From assembly GCA_942491955.1 (NCBI GenBank), contig CALOCV010000016.1, positions 1-44,917 on the forward strand: a stretch of DNA of 44,917 bases, given 5' to 3'. The notes under the pieces are model-generated. The model worked only from the letters and a program-made list of their open reading frames with translations, ran no database searches and had not been told where the DNA came from. Positions 14,961 to 24,230 of the stretch are shown here, piece by piece. Each line of letters begins with the position of its first letter. Position 1 is the first letter of the stretch. The DNA is from CALOCV01 sp942491955. GTDB taxonomy: Bacteria; Chlamydiota; Chlamydiia; Chlamydiales; CALOCV01. The translations under genes were made by a program, and so were the position numbers.

Positions 14961-16453
14961 TATGAGGTTGTATTCTCCATGGTTTTTTCGTAAAAACGGT
15001 TGAGATCTTGTTTCAATTTTTTTAAAGAGGCGGGATGGTTGTACATCATATGTCCTGCTTCGTAATAGGCAATATGGAGATTTTTTCTCAATTGGGGCTC
15101 TAGTCCTAAATGGCGTAAAAAATACTCGGTAATGGAGAAGGGGGTAGCAAGATCGTAATATCCTGTTGCTGCAAAGACATGAAGATGGGGATTTTTGATC
15201 ATCACTTGTGTGAGATCCGAAGCAGTATTGAAATATTTATTCTTTGCCTGACCAAAATCCCAAGGCCAGACGTTGGCGAGGATGGTATAGGGTTGTTCTT
15301 CGGTATATTGCAAATCGTTTTGCAAATATTGGTTGAACGTGGCGGTATAGGCACCGGCGATGGCACTAAAACTGGGATCGTAAGAGCAACACTCCCCTGC
15401 GGCCTCTTCTTCGATTCCGGTAAAGCGGCTATCGAACCGTCCCACAGTGCGATTTTCTTCGCGCAACAACTCTTTAGAGAAGCGGTAGGGGTTGATGCGA
15501 AGTCGAGAATGGCGAATAAAACTAGGGGTAAGTCCGGTATAGCGAGAAAGTTTTTGAATAATTTCTTCTTTTTGGATAGTTGGAAGATCATCCCCTTGTA
15601 GAAGAGCTAGTGCATATTCTTTGTTGGCAAATTCTTATGCTTCATGGATTGCTTTGGAAAAATCGACTTGTAGATCATCTCCAAGACGGCCGTGATACCA
15701 AGCAGCAGCGGTGTAGCTAGGTAGGAAAAGGAGGTAGGGCAAGTCATTACCGGAATCGATAGAAATGGATTGATAATTCAATACAGAAGAGATTAAGAGA
15801 ATGCCGTTGATATAGAGATGATCCTTATCGTGTAATGCATTGGCGAGCCCTGCTGCCCGAAGGGTGCCATAGCTCTCCCCTGCTAAAAATTTCGGAGAAT
15901 CCCATCTCCCATGTTTTGTCGTATATTGGCGAATAAAACGGGCCATGGTTTTGATGTCTTCATCGGCATTGTGGTACTTTTTCTCTTCGTCGCGATTGAC
16001 AGAGTGACTAAATCCCGTTGAAACGGGATCGACAAAAACAAGATCGGTTTGATCAAGAATCGAGTAGGGATTGGCTTCATAACGAAAGGGAGGCGCGGCA
16101 TAGCCAAGATCATCCATAATGACTTTGACGGGCCCAAGGCCACCCATATTGAGCCAAACAGAAGAGGAACCGGGGCCTCCATTAAAACAGAATGTGATAG
16201 GGCGTATTGTTGGATCAGCGCCTTCTTTTGTATAGCTGACAAAAAAGAGCGAGGCTTCAGGTTTTTTCTTTTCGTCTCGCAAAAGAAGATTCCCTGCACA
16301 GGCTTGATAGGTAAGCTCTTCTCCTTCAATAACGACTTTATGTGTTGTCTCAACACATCGTTCTTCAATTTCTTCTGGAGGAATTTCTTCTTTTTGCTCT
16401 GTGGCGCAAAGAGGAGGGGTTAAAAGAAGAAAGAAAAAAAATTGTTTAATCAT
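14960..16453 (-). pseudogene. Secreted S10-type serine carboxypeptidase, split by one in-frame TAA
   Basis: Serine carboxypeptidases remove C-terminal residues from peptides outside the cytoplasm. ATG 16453 begins a signal peptide (MIKQFFFFLLLTPPLCATEQ). FNGGPGSSSVW (about 90-100) is the S10 oxyanion region, and GESYG (192-196) holds the nucleophile Ser194. Asp in GYYDLATPF and His in AGHMMYNHP complete the triad. Codon 273 (15635-15637) is TAA; the same frame continues to 14960 with unbroken homology and no other stop. Ser is thus separated from Asp and His. Either a nonsense mutation, readthrough, or a base error. The gene lies 7 bases after pncA and overlaps the GNAT. The 5' piece alone would not be active. 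Confidence 0.8.
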
Positions 16454-16460
16454 ATGCTTT

Positions 16461-17096
16461 TTAAGAAGTAATGTTTTTTGGAAATTTTCTCTGTATGTCT
16501 TGTATTGAGATGCATCGGGCTCCCGCCTTTTCCATTTCTTCCCAAGCGCGATCGACATCTCCGGGATGGATTTCAACACCGCGACATGCTTCTTTAACGA
16601 CAAATACTTCATAGCCCAATTGACACGCATCAATGACAGAAAATTTTACACAATAGTCGGTTGCAAGTCCAGCAAAGCATAGGGAATGAATGTCTTGTTT
16701 TTGCAAATATTCGTGGAGTGCTGTTGCTTGCTGCCGTTGATTGTCAAAAAACGCGCTATAGCTATCGATGTGAAGGTTTGTTCCTTTATAAATTTCTCGA
16801 TGTTCTGGCAGATGCCTAGATAAAATCGAGGGTAACGCAGCGCCTTCTGTATTTTGTATGCAGTGTTCGGGCCAAAGCAATTGCTCATCAATTTTCTCGC
16901 CGGCTTTTTTCCCTGGATGATTGGTAGCAAAACTTACGTGTCCCTTTGGATGCCAATCTTTTGTTGTTACCACATAGGAAAAGGGGAGCGCAAGCAAATC
17001 GTAGACAATGGGAAGAATTTCATCTCCATTCGGAACAGCAAGGGCTCCTCCTGGCAAAAAATCGTTTTGTATATCAATAAGAATCAATGCGTCCAT
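16461..17096 (-). CDS. pncA: Nicotinamidase
   Basis: Converts nicotinamide to nicotinate and ammonia in NAD salvage. 211 residues of the cysteine-hydrolase fold: catalytic Asp8 (LILIDIQNDF), metal ligands in KDWHPKGHVSFA (D47, H49, H53), Lys104 (IYKGT) and nucleophile Cys149 (GLATDYCVKF). All key residues are present and the length is normal. It begins 7 bases after the pncB stop, so the two enzymes form a salvage pair: pncA makes nicotinate and pncB uses it. This would let the bacterium use host nicotinamide. Confidence 0.95.
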   Translation of the reverse strand: MDALILIDIQNDFLPGGALAVPNGDEILPIVYDLLALPFSYVVTTKDWHPKGHVSFATNHPGKKAGEKIDEQLLWPEHCIQNTEGAALPSILSRHLPEHREIYKGTNLHIDSYSAFFDNQRQQATALHEYLQKQDIHSLCFAGLATDYCVKFSVIDACQLGYEVFVVKEACRGVEIHPGDVDRAWEEMEKAGARCISIQDIQRKFPKNITS

Positions 17097-17103
17097 CTTT
17101 CTC

Positions 17104-18579
17104 TCAGGGTTTTTGCAGATTTTGGCGAATTTCTTGGATTAAAGCAATTTTCTTTTCGTACAGGGTTTTTTCCATCCCAACAATGTATTGATGGGGATAG
17201 AGAAAACGCTTGATACCCGGGTGAAATCGAGAAAGATTTTCTTTAGTATTTTTTTGAATGTCTTTCAAAGAGGGTTTTTTGTAGACACATTGTCCCTCAC
17301 GAAAGATGGGTTCGAGAAGATCTTTTCCCTCCATTTTTGCCGGTATTTTCTTCCATCGTGTTGCATCAAAGGGATCGATGAGTATGGAAGGGGAAGCGAT
17401 TCCATACTCACGATCATAGATGATGTCGGCAATGAATTCTCCGTTTTCTTGATACCGGCAAATTTGCAAAATCCCTGGATTAGAAATTTTGGCCATCTGT
17501 TCGGAGAGTTTGAGTTTATATTGCCACTCTTCTCCAGGTGCTCGTATTGCTGAGAGCTTATAAACACCATCTAATGCGGGTTGATCTTTTCCTGTAACGA
17601 GGTTGGTTCCGACTCCCCAAACGACAATTTTAGCACCCTGCCTTTTAAGATCGTGGATGATGGATTCATCCAGCTCATTACTTGCTACGATTTTTGCATC
17701 GGGAAATCCTGCTTCGTCGAGCATGATACGAGCCTTTTGGCTAAGATAGGCAAGATCTCCTGAATCAAGGCGGATACCTTGCAATTCTTTTCCATTTTTT
17801 TTAAGCCATTTGCCAACCTGAATGGCATTTTCCACACCTTGGATAGAATCGTACGTATCGACAAGAAAGACGCAATTGTCTGGAAGAGCTTCAGCATATT
17901 TTTGAAAAGAGGTCCGTTCATCTTCAAATACCATAACCCAACTATGGGAATGGGTTCCTTTTACGGGGATCCCGAAAAGCTTTCCGGCAAGGACATGGGA
18001 AGTGGAGTCACATCCACCAATATAAGCAGAGCGGCTTGCTGTAAGAGCTCCATCAATACCTTGAGCGCGACGTAATCCAAACTCGATAACAGAATCGCCT
18101 TGAGCGGCAAAACAAATGCGAGCGGCTTTTGTCGCAATAAGGGAAGCAAAATTAAAAAGATTGAGTAAAGCGCTTTCGAGAAGTTGGCATTCAATTAATG
18201 GACCTTCAACGCGAAGGATGGGTTCGAAGGGAAAAATAGGCGTCCCTTCTGGTACGGCATCGAGATGGCCGGTAAAAGAAAGGGTTTCGAGATATTTCAA
18301 AAAAGCGGGGTCAAAAAGTGGGGTTCCGTCAGGGTTTTTAAGAGTTGAGAGATAATCGATATCACTGCTATCGAAACGGAAAGTCTGCAAAAAATCAATA
18401 ATGGATTCGAGACCTGCAGCAATGGCATATCCGCCGTGAAAAGGTTTTTTCCGAAAAAAAAGTTGGAATACCGCATGATGGTGTTCCAACTTTTGTTTCC
18501 AATACCCTTGAGCCATTGTTAACTGATAAAAATCCGTTAATAGAGCTAGAGATGAAGAATAAAGAGACTGCAAATGCAT
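17104..18579 (-). CDS. pncB: Nicotinate phosphoribosyltransferase
   Basis: Joins nicotinate with PRPP to give nicotinate mononucleotide, the entry step of the Preiss-Handler route. 491 residues, as for the long bacterial type. LTDFYQLTMAQGYWKQ at the N-terminus is the family signature. GTHSHSWVMVFEDERTSFQKY carries the conserved His region, and GIRLDSGDLAYLS plus VWGVGTNLVTGKDQPALDGVYKL form the phosphate- and base-binding parts. AAGGG lies about 10 bases before ATG 18579. It stands between a small coiled-coil gene and pncA in the minus-strand block downstream of rplQ. Confidence 0.95.
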   Translation of the reverse strand: MHLQSLYSSSLALLTDFYQLTMAQGYWKQKLEHHHAVFQLFFRKKPFHGGYAIAAGLESIIDFLQTFRFDSSDIDYLSTLKNPDGTPLFDPAFLKYLETLSFTGHLDAVPEGTPIFPFEPILRVEGPLIECQLLESALLNLFNFASLIATKAARICFAAQGDSVIEFGLRRAQGIDGALTASRSAYIGGCDSTSHVLAGKLFGIPVKGTHSHSWVMVFEDERTSFQKYAEALPDNCVFLVDTYDSIQGVENAIQVGKWLKKNGKELQGIRLDSGDLAYLSQKARIMLDEAGFPDAKIVASNELDESIIHDLKRQGAKIVVWGVGTNLVTGKDQPALDGVYKLSAIRAPGEEWQYKLKLSEQMAKISNPGILQICRYQENGEFIADIIYDREYGIASPSILIDPFDATRWKKIPAKMEGKDLLEPIFREGQCVYKKPSLKDIQKNTKENLSRFHPGIKRFLYPHQYIVGMEKTLYEKKIALIQEIRQNLQKP

Positions 18580-18591
18580 TAAGGTCGTCCC

Positions 18592-18993
18592 TTAAGAGGT
18601 TTTATCCTTTATGTGCCTGATTTCCTTTTGAAATTTTTTTTTCTCTTCTTTCAAATCTTTCAATTTCATTTTATATTCGCGAATATTTTCCTTCAGGGTC
18701 TTTGCCTCTTGAGCGTCATCGGCTCCCTCGGAATAGTCGTACATCATTCCGGCTTCGCCCCCTTCAATTTCGACATTGGCCTGCTTTTTTTCTAAATCAT
18801 CGATAATTTGTTCAAGGCGTTGGATTTCTGCGTCGTAATCAATCGTCGTCTCTCCCTCAGTATATTCTTGAAATTCTTTAGGCACGAGTCTTGATTCTTC
18901 TTCAATGATTCCCCACAATAAGGCCGGACCAAGAAAAAAAAGAAAAATAAAACGAAAGCCAAATTTATACACAAGCCACTTCCTTTCAATCAT
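18592..18993 (-). CDS. Small exported or membrane-anchored coiled-coil protein, unknown
   Basis: 133 residues from ATG 18993. An N-terminal hydrophobic stretch (FGFRFIFLFFLGPALLWGII) acts as signal peptide or anchor. Acidic heptad-like coiled coil follows (YDAEIQRLEQIIDDLEKK) with a second one (AKTLKENIREYKMKLKDLKE and EKKKFQKEIRHI) at the end. The ATG overlaps the rplQ stop (ATGATTGA), which supports this start over 19104, which would lie deep inside rplQ. No family recognised. It resembles small periplasmic helical proteins. Confidence 0.75.
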   Translation of the reverse strand: MIERKWLVYKFGFRFIFLFFLGPALLWGIIEEESRLVPKEFQEYTEGETTIDYDAEIQRLEQIIDDLEKKQANVEIEGGEAGMMYDYSEGADDAQEAKTLKENIREYKMKLKDLKEEKKKFQKEIRHIKDKTS

Positions 18994-19414
18994 TGATGTA
19001 CTCGAGAATACAACGCTTAGCATTGTCTCCGACGCGATTCCCCCCTTTGATAATACGGGTATACCCACCTTGCCGAGAGGCGTATCGAGGGCCCAATTCA
19101 TCAAAGAGCTTCTTTAAAACTTGACGATCGCCATTGTATGAAGAGATATCACCTTCGCGAACGGCTCTTTTTTGTTTTGATGTCAGAGGATTAAAGCGAA
19201 TCATTAACGACTGCCGCGCACGTCTGCGAGATGCCAAGGTGTTCTTCTTTGCTAAGGTAATCATTCGTTCAGCATACCGGCGAACAGCCTTAGCTTTGGG
19301 AAGTGTTGTGACAATGCGTTCCCCGTTAATCAATGATTTTAGCATATTGGCAAAAAGACACCGTCTATGGGACGACGTCCGATTGAGCTTTACTGTAGCA
19401 TTTTTATGTCGCAT
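18986..19414 (-). CDS. rplQ: Ribosomal protein L17
   Basis: Large-subunit protein near the tunnel exit. 142 residues with the L17 start MRHKNATVKLNRTSSHRRCL and core ANMLKSLINGERIVTTLPKAK-AVRRYAERMITLAKK. The C-terminal tail (YTRIIKGGNRVGDNAKRCILEYI) is standard for the family. It is the last ribosomal gene of the cluster, 51 bases after rpoA, as in other bacteria, and overlaps the next small gene by 8 bases. Confidence 0.97.
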   Translation of the reverse strand: MRHKNATVKLNRTSSHRRCLFANMLKSLINGERIVTTLPKAKAVRRYAERMITLAKKNTLASRRRARQSLMIRFNPLTSKQKRAVREGDISSYNGDRQVLKKLFDELGPRYASRQGGYTRIIKGGNRVGDNAKRCILEYIND

Positions 19415-19465
19415 ATTATCCTCTTATCCTTCTACAAACTCATGAGATGGTTCATCTTCGAAATT

Positions 19466-20563
19466 TTATTGTTGTTGCTGTTGTCTCTTCTTTCGGAATT
19501 CTTTGATTTTTTCTTTTGCATTATCTTGAGTAATTCCAAAACGACTGAGATCCATGCCAAGGCCAAGGCCCATCTCACGCAATTTATCTTTAATTTCATT
19601 GAGTGATTTTTTACCAAAATTGCGGAATTCTAACATTCTTCGCTCGGGTATGGCAACGAGTTCGGCAATGGTATCAATATTGGCGCCACTCAAACAGTTA
19701 GCAGAGCGAACAGAAAGTTCAATTTCATCGATACGCAATCCGAGCTTATCGAGTAACTCATCTTCATGAGATTCATCTTCCGTTTCGCCATAGTCAAAGA
19801 CAACGGCTTCGGTTTGGATATTTTGGAAAACGGAATAATGTTTCGTTGCAATCTGCGCGGCGAAGGAAACGGCTTCTGCTGGTGTAATACGACCATCTGT
19901 CGTGACTTCGAAAATCAATTTATCATAATCGGTATCTTGACCAACGCGAGTATTTTCCACGCGATAATTCACCAATCGAACGGGAGTGTAAATGGCATCA
20001 ATGACGATATCATCGACTTTACGATCTTGCAATACAATCCGTTCTGCTGGCATGTATCCTCGTCCGAAAGAAACAGTGACTTCAACTTCTCTTTTCATGG
20101 GTTGTGTCACCGAAAACAGATACAATTCGGGATTGACAACGGAAAACAGTCCATCTTGAACAATATCTCCGAGAGTGACTGCGTACTGTCCCCCTCTTTT
20201 TTGGATTTGATCTGCTGTAACAACTAGATGCGTTGAAAGTCGGTATTGCCGTCTTTCCATCTCATTTTCATCACTTGGATGTTTACGAAGAAGAGCACCC
20301 TTCAAGTTGAGAATGATATTGGTCATATCTTCGACAATACCTTTGACAGACATATACTCGTGCTCAACACCTTCTATACGAAGAGAAATAATGGCAGGAG
20401 CTTCTAAAGCGCTAAGGATAATGCGACGAAGGGAATTTCCGATGGTATGCCCGAAACCTCTTTCAAAAGGCTCTGCAAAAAAACGCGAAAAATTCTGAAT
20501 GCTTCCGTCGTCTTCTCGAGAAATCTTATCTGGCATTTCAAATTTGCCATATTTGACTGACAT
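19466..20563 (-). CDS. rpoA: RNA polymerase alpha subunit
   Basis: 365 residues. The N-terminal dimerisation domain has RGFGHTIGNSLRRIILSALE (about 34-53), and the C-terminal domain has ELSVRSANCLSGANIDTIAE and FGKKSLNEIKDKLREMGLGLG, the two HhH helices that touch UP elements and activators. The tail ends in a lysine-arginine stretch and six or so glutamines, which is unusual but may be species-specific. It lies between rpsK and rplQ as usual. Confidence 0.97.
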   Translation of the reverse strand: MSVKYGKFEMPDKISREDDGSIQNFSRFFAEPFERGFGHTIGNSLRRIILSALEAPAIISLRIEGVEHEYMSVKGIVEDMTNIILNLKGALLRKHPSDENEMERRQYRLSTHLVVTADQIQKRGGQYAVTLGDIVQDGLFSVVNPELYLFSVTQPMKREVEVTVSFGRGYMPAERIVLQDRKVDDIVIDAIYTPVRLVNYRVENTRVGQDTDYDKLIFEVTTDGRITPAEAVSFAAQIATKHYSVFQNIQTEAVVFDYGETEDESHEDELLDKLGLRIDEIELSVRSANCLSGANIDTIAELVAIPERRMLEFRNFGKKSLNEIKDKLREMGLGLGMDLSRFGITQDNAKEKIKEFRKKRQQQQQ

Positions 20564-20591
20564 GGATTATCTCCTGCTAAAATTTTAATAT

Positions 20592-20996
20592 TTATACTCT
20601 TCGTCGTTTTCGTGCGCGACATCCATTGTGGGGAACAGGTGTTCTATCGGTGATAGCGGTAATAATAAGCCCTGCACTTTGTAATCCACGAACAGCTGAT
20701 TCTCGCCCTGCTCCAGCACCGCGTAGTTCCACTTCGACTTCTTTGACACCTAAAGAGGCAGCAACTTTTCCCACATCTTGAGCAGCTACAGTACCTGCAA
20801 AAGCGGCAGATTTCCTCGATCCAGAAAATCCTACTTTTCCCGCAGAAGACCAGCAAAGGGGGCGTCCCGCAGGATCTGTGATAACGATAATGGTGTTGTT
20901 AAAAGTTGCTTTAACATGAGCTATGCCTACGGGTACGCTATAGGCGAGTTTTTTCTTAACTCTTATATTTTTCTTTCCCGTTGTTTGTTTCGACAA
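20592..20996 (-). CDS. rpsK: Ribosomal protein S11
   Basis: Platform protein of the 30S subunit. 134 residues with a basic N-terminal extension, then GIAHVKATFNNTIIVITDPA, SSAGKVGFSGSRKSAAFAG and the end VTDRTPVPHNGCRARKRRRV-type motif (ITDRTPVPHNGCRARKRRRV). Place and length fit; 28 bases upstream of rpoA. Confidence 0.97.
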   Translation of the reverse strand: MSKQTTGKKNIRVKKKLAYSVPVGIAHVKATFNNTIIVITDPAGRPLCWSSAGKVGFSGSRKSAAFAGTVAAQDVGKVAASLGVKEVEVELRGAGAGRESAVRGLQSAGLIITAITDRTPVPHNGCRARKRRRV

Positions 20997-21026
20997 GGTA
21001 TTTTTCTCCTTTCATTAACGGATTGA

Positions 21027-21395
21027 TTATTTTTTCTTACCGGCAACAGTTTTCTTTTTTCCCTTACGCGTTCGCGCATTCTTCTGCGTTCCCTGACCTC
21101 TTACTGGTAAACCAGAACGATGGCGAGAACCTCTATAGGAATGAATAGCAATGAGTCGTTTGATGTTGTCTTGAACTTCTCGACGTAGGGCTCCTTCTAG
21201 AGAATAATCCGATTGAAGAAGAGCTTGTAGACGAGCTATTTCTTCTTCAGTAAGATTGCCTGCATGCATATCTGGATTGAGTCGCAACTTTCCTAAAATT
21301 TCCGTGGAACGATGCCGACCGATTCCATAAATGTATGTCAAACTAATAATAAGTCTCTTTCTATCGGGAATATCGATTCCGATAATTCTTGGCAT
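21027..21395 (-). CDS. rpsM: Ribosomal protein S13
   Basis: Head protein of the 30S that contacts the 50S and tRNA. 122 residues starting MPRIIGIDIPDRKRLIISLT, with the helix-two-turn-helix YIYGIGRHRSTEIL and the basic tail SYRGSRHRSGLPVRGQGTQK-NARTRKGKKK. GGAGAAATTC precedes ATG. secY lies 78 bases upstream with no rpmJ or adk between them, unlike most bacteria. Confidence 0.97.
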   Translation of the reverse strand: MPRIIGIDIPDRKRLIISLTYIYGIGRHRSTEILGKLRLNPDMHAGNLTEEEIARLQALLQSDYSLEGALRREVQDNIKRLIAIHSYRGSRHRSGLPVRGQGTQKNARTRKGKKKTVAGKKK

Positions 21396-21473
21396 GAATT
21401 TCTCCTCATAATTTGCGGAATTATTGTATTCTCATTTTCTCTTTTTGTAAAAGAGGGCAAAAATATTTTTTTA

Positions 21474-22847
21474 CTACCTTCCTCGCAAACGTCCCTTCTT
21501 CATAAATCCTTCATAGCGCTTCATGAGAAGATGCGATTCTACTTGTTTCATGGTGTCTAAAACAACTCCAACTAAAATCAACAATGCCGTTCCCCCGAAA
21601 AAATAACTCACGGTTTGTGAAAGACCGAGATAGCGACCAATAATATTCGGTAAAATAGCAATCAATGCTAAAAAAACGGCACCGATACATGTAATTCGAT
21701 TCATTGTCATTTCTAAATAATCGTGAGTCGGCTTTCCTTGGCGAATACCTGGAATAAAGGCACCGTTCATTTTCATATCAGAAGCAATTTGATCTGGTCG
21801 AAATTGCATTGCTGTCCAAAAGTATGTAAAAAAAATGATAAATATCACAAAAAACATCAGGTAAAGAGAGGCTCCTGGAGTAAAATAACGCGCGACTTCT
21901 CCGAGCCAATTCCCTTTTCCTAAAAGAGCACCTATGGTTGCAGGAAACATGAGAAGCGATGAGGCGAAAATAACGGGAATGACTCCTGCATAATTAACTT
22001 TTAATGGGATATAAGAACTTCCTGCTCCTTGCATCTCTTTCCGTCCGACAACGCGACGCGCATATTGTAAAGGAATTCTCCGATGTCCCTGCAACATCTG
22101 GATTGTTGCTAAAGTGACACAGACAAACACAGCAGCCAAAACAAAAATCGATGAAAAATTCATCTGCCCCGGTTCTTGGGAATCGAGATGAAGCTGTTGA
22201 AAAATCACTCCTAATGCACGAGGAAACTGAGAAAGAATACCCAATGTAATGATCAAACTCATTCCATTGCCAATCCCCTTTTCTGTAATTTGCTCTCCAA
22301 TCCACATAAGAAACAAGGTTCCCGTTGTCATGGTAAAAATAGTTAGAGCAAAGAAAAGAAGAGGCATTCCAAACAGCTGATATTCAAGTAATTCCCCAGC
22401 AACAATTCCAGGACGCGAAAGATTCATTTGTAAAGCAAAACGAGCATAAACAGCGGATTGAACGAAAGAGAGGGCTAGAGTAAGCAAACGGGTATATTGA
22501 TTGATTTTCCTTTTTGCTTGATCTTGATTTTCTCGCATTTCACGTTGTAAAGAGGGAAGGAGTCCCACAAGGAGTTGTAAAATGATCGATGCGGAAATAT
22601 AGGGTACGACACCTAAAGCAAAGACGGTCATCTGCGAAAACGCACCACCAGAAAAAATATCAACGAGTTGAAAGAGATTCTGCGTTCCTCCTGTCGTTTG
22701 CCGGAAAAAACTCACAGCAAGCTCACCATTGATTCCTGGAACGGGAATGAATCCCCCAATTCGGCAAACAACGAGCATCCACATTGTGAAAACAATCTTT
22801 CCCCGAAGATCGGGAACCTGCATTACTCGCTGTAATTCTCTAAACAT
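21474..22847 (-). CDS. secY: Preprotein translocase subunit SecY
   Basis: The channel of the Sec translocase in the inner membrane; partners are SecE/SecG and SecA. 457 residues with ten hydrophobic segments. The plug region VCRIGGFIPVPG and the SIILQLL segment (TM2) are at the N-terminal side, and cytoplasmic loop residues with RRVVGRKEMQ and FRPDQIASDMKMNGAFIPGI are characteristic. ATG 22847 begins MFRELQRVMQVPDLRGKIVF. It stands between rplO and rpsM. Confidence 0.97.
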   Translation of the reverse strand: MFRELQRVMQVPDLRGKIVFTMWMLVVCRIGGFIPVPGINGELAVSFFRQTTGGTQNLFQLVDIFSGGAFSQMTVFALGVVPYISASIILQLLVGLLPSLQREMRENQDQAKRKINQYTRLLTLALSFVQSAVYARFALQMNLSRPGIVAGELLEYQLFGMPLLFFALTIFTMTTGTLFLMWIGEQITEKGIGNGMSLIITLGILSQFPRALGVIFQQLHLDSQEPGQMNFSSIFVLAAVFVCVTLATIQMLQGHRRIPLQYARRVVGRKEMQGAGSSYIPLKVNYAGVIPVIFASSLLMFPATIGALLGKGNWLGEVARYFTPGASLYLMFFVIFIIFFTYFWTAMQFRPDQIASDMKMNGAFIPGIRQGKPTHDYLEMTMNRITCIGAVFLALIAILPNIIGRYLGLSQTVSYFFGGTALLILVGVVLDTMKQVESHLLMKRYEGFMKKGRLRGR

Positions 22848-22872
22848 GACAACCTTTGATTTGATTCATCAA

Positions 22873-23328
22873 TTATCTCTTCCTCAGAGTGTAGGATACT
22901 TGGGCTTCATCCAATTTCGTTTTGGCACCCTCAGTGATCGCATCCACTTCAATCTGAACTTTTTTTGTTAATTCGCCCTGCCCTAAGAGCTTGATTCCAT
23001 AAATTTTCCCACTAAAAAAACCGTGTTGTCGAAGCGACTCTTCGTGAATCTTATCTCCGTCAGAAAAAATGCGATCCAATTGAGCTAAATTAATGGTTTG
23101 CAATCGTTTTTGGAAGCGTTTTTGCGAAAAACCTCGAATCGGTGTTTTCATAAACAGAGGCATGGCTCCCCCTTCTTTTCCCCATCGTCTTCGACTTCCA
23201 GAGCGAGCTCCTTGTCCTTTTTGTCCACGACAACAGGTCTTTCCCATACCAGAACCAATGCCACGTCCGACTCGCTTTCTCCGCTTTGCGGATCGATTGG
23301 TATTCTTTATCTGATGCAATTCCGTCAT
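22873..23328 (-). CDS. rplO: Ribosomal protein L15
   Basis: 151 residues. The N-terminal extension threads into 23S rRNA: KRVGRGIGSGMGKTCCRGQK and GQGARSGSRRRWGKEGGAMP. The C-terminal part has a KVQIEVDAITEGAKTKLDEA segment. No rpmD (L30) lies between it and rpsE; the two genes are 2 bases apart. This absence is what I know from chlamydial clusters. Confidence 0.96.
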   Translation of the reverse strand: MTELHQIKNTNRSAKRRKRVGRGIGSGMGKTCCRGQKGQGARSGSRRRWGKEGGAMPLFMKTPIRGFSQKRFQKRLQTINLAQLDRIFSDGDKIHEESLRQHGFFSGKIYGIKLLGQGELTKKVQIEVDAITEGAKTKLDEAQVSYTLRKR

Positions 23329-23330
23329 TT

Positions 23331-23825
23331 TTACCCTCGCAAACTATGTATCGTTTTTCGATTTGAAAGTTGTGTTAAAGCTTTAAATGTCGCTTTAACG
23401 AGATTGACTGGGTTGCTGCAGCCCAAACTTTTTGCCATCACATCGGGAATTCCTGCCATCTCTAAAATGGAACGCACTTTGGATCCAGCAATGACTCCAG
23501 AACCATTAGGAGTTGGCTTCAAAAAGACAGAAGCTCCATCCCAATCAACGCGTACCTCATGAGGAATGGTAGTTCCTTCTAGTGGAATAGTAATTAAATT
23601 TTTTCTGGCCTTTTCGCCTCCTTTCCGGATCGCATCGGTGAGTTCATTCGCTTTAGCAAAACCAAAACCGATTTTTCCCTTTCCGTCACCAACGAGAATC
23701 AATGCAGAAAAACTAAATCGACGTCCCCCTTTAACGACTTTGGAACATCGATTGATGAACAAAACCTTTTCTTCAAACTCTTTTTCCGCTTTTTCGCGTT
23801 CTTGTGATTCATTCTTACGTGCCAT
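23331..23825 (-). CDS. rpsE: Ribosomal protein S5
   Basis: 164 residues. The N-terminal dsRNA-binding-like domain reads EKVLFINRCSKVVKGGRRFS and SALILVGDGKGKIGFGFAKA. The C-terminal domain has PNGSGVIAGSKVRSILEMAG and the end DVMAKSLGCSNPVNLVKATF. It acts in decoding accuracy. It is preceded by rplR (21 bases) and followed by rplO (2 bases). Confidence 0.97.
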   Translation of the reverse strand: MARKNESQEREKAEKEFEEKVLFINRCSKVVKGGRRFSFSALILVGDGKGKIGFGFAKANELTDAIRKGGEKARKNLITIPLEGTTIPHEVRVDWDGASVFLKPTPNGSGVIAGSKVRSILEMAGIPDVMAKSLGCSNPVNLVKATFKALTQLSNRKTIHSLRG

Positions 23826-23846
23826 ATGATTCCTTATTGCTAGCGA

Positions 23847-24218
23847 TTAAAACTGCAAACCACCTTCACGAACAACTCGTGCAAATTCAGCTAATAGGCC
23901 GTGATAAGAAGAGGCACCTCGATCAAAAATGATTTCCTGAATGTTCTCTTTCTTTGCTAGTTCGACCAATTTTTCTCCTAACTTCCCAGCTGAAGTCTTT
24001 GACTTTTTTCTCCATTCAGAATTTTTCATTTCTTTTGAAAATGTCGAAACATGCGCAATTGTATGATGATTTTGATCATCAATCAACTGTGCTTCTAAAT
24101 GGCGATTTGTTTTAACAACACATAAGCGAGGCTTCTGGGCTGTCCCAAAAAATTTTTTCCGAACGCGTAGACGTCTTCGGTCGCGTTGATTGCGTTTTTG
24201 TTTTCGTTCTGAGTGCAT
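23847..24218 (-). CDS. rplR: Ribosomal protein L18
   Basis: 123 residues; binds 5S rRNA with L5. A basic start (KRNQRDRRRLRVRKKFFGTA) is followed by PRLCVVKTNRHLEAQLIDDQ and the end IIFDRGASSYHGLLAEFARV-VREGGLQF. FDRGxxxYHGxxxxxAxxxREGGLxF is the family signature. It stands between rplF and rpsE. Confidence 0.97.
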   Translation of the reverse strand: MHSERKQKRNQRDRRRLRVRKKFFGTAQKPRLCVVKTNRHLEAQLIDDQNHHTIAHVSTFSKEMKNSEWRKKSKTSAGKLGEKLVELAKKENIQEIIFDRGASSYHGLLAEFARVVREGGLQF

Positions 24219-24230
24219 CTCTCTTCTCCC

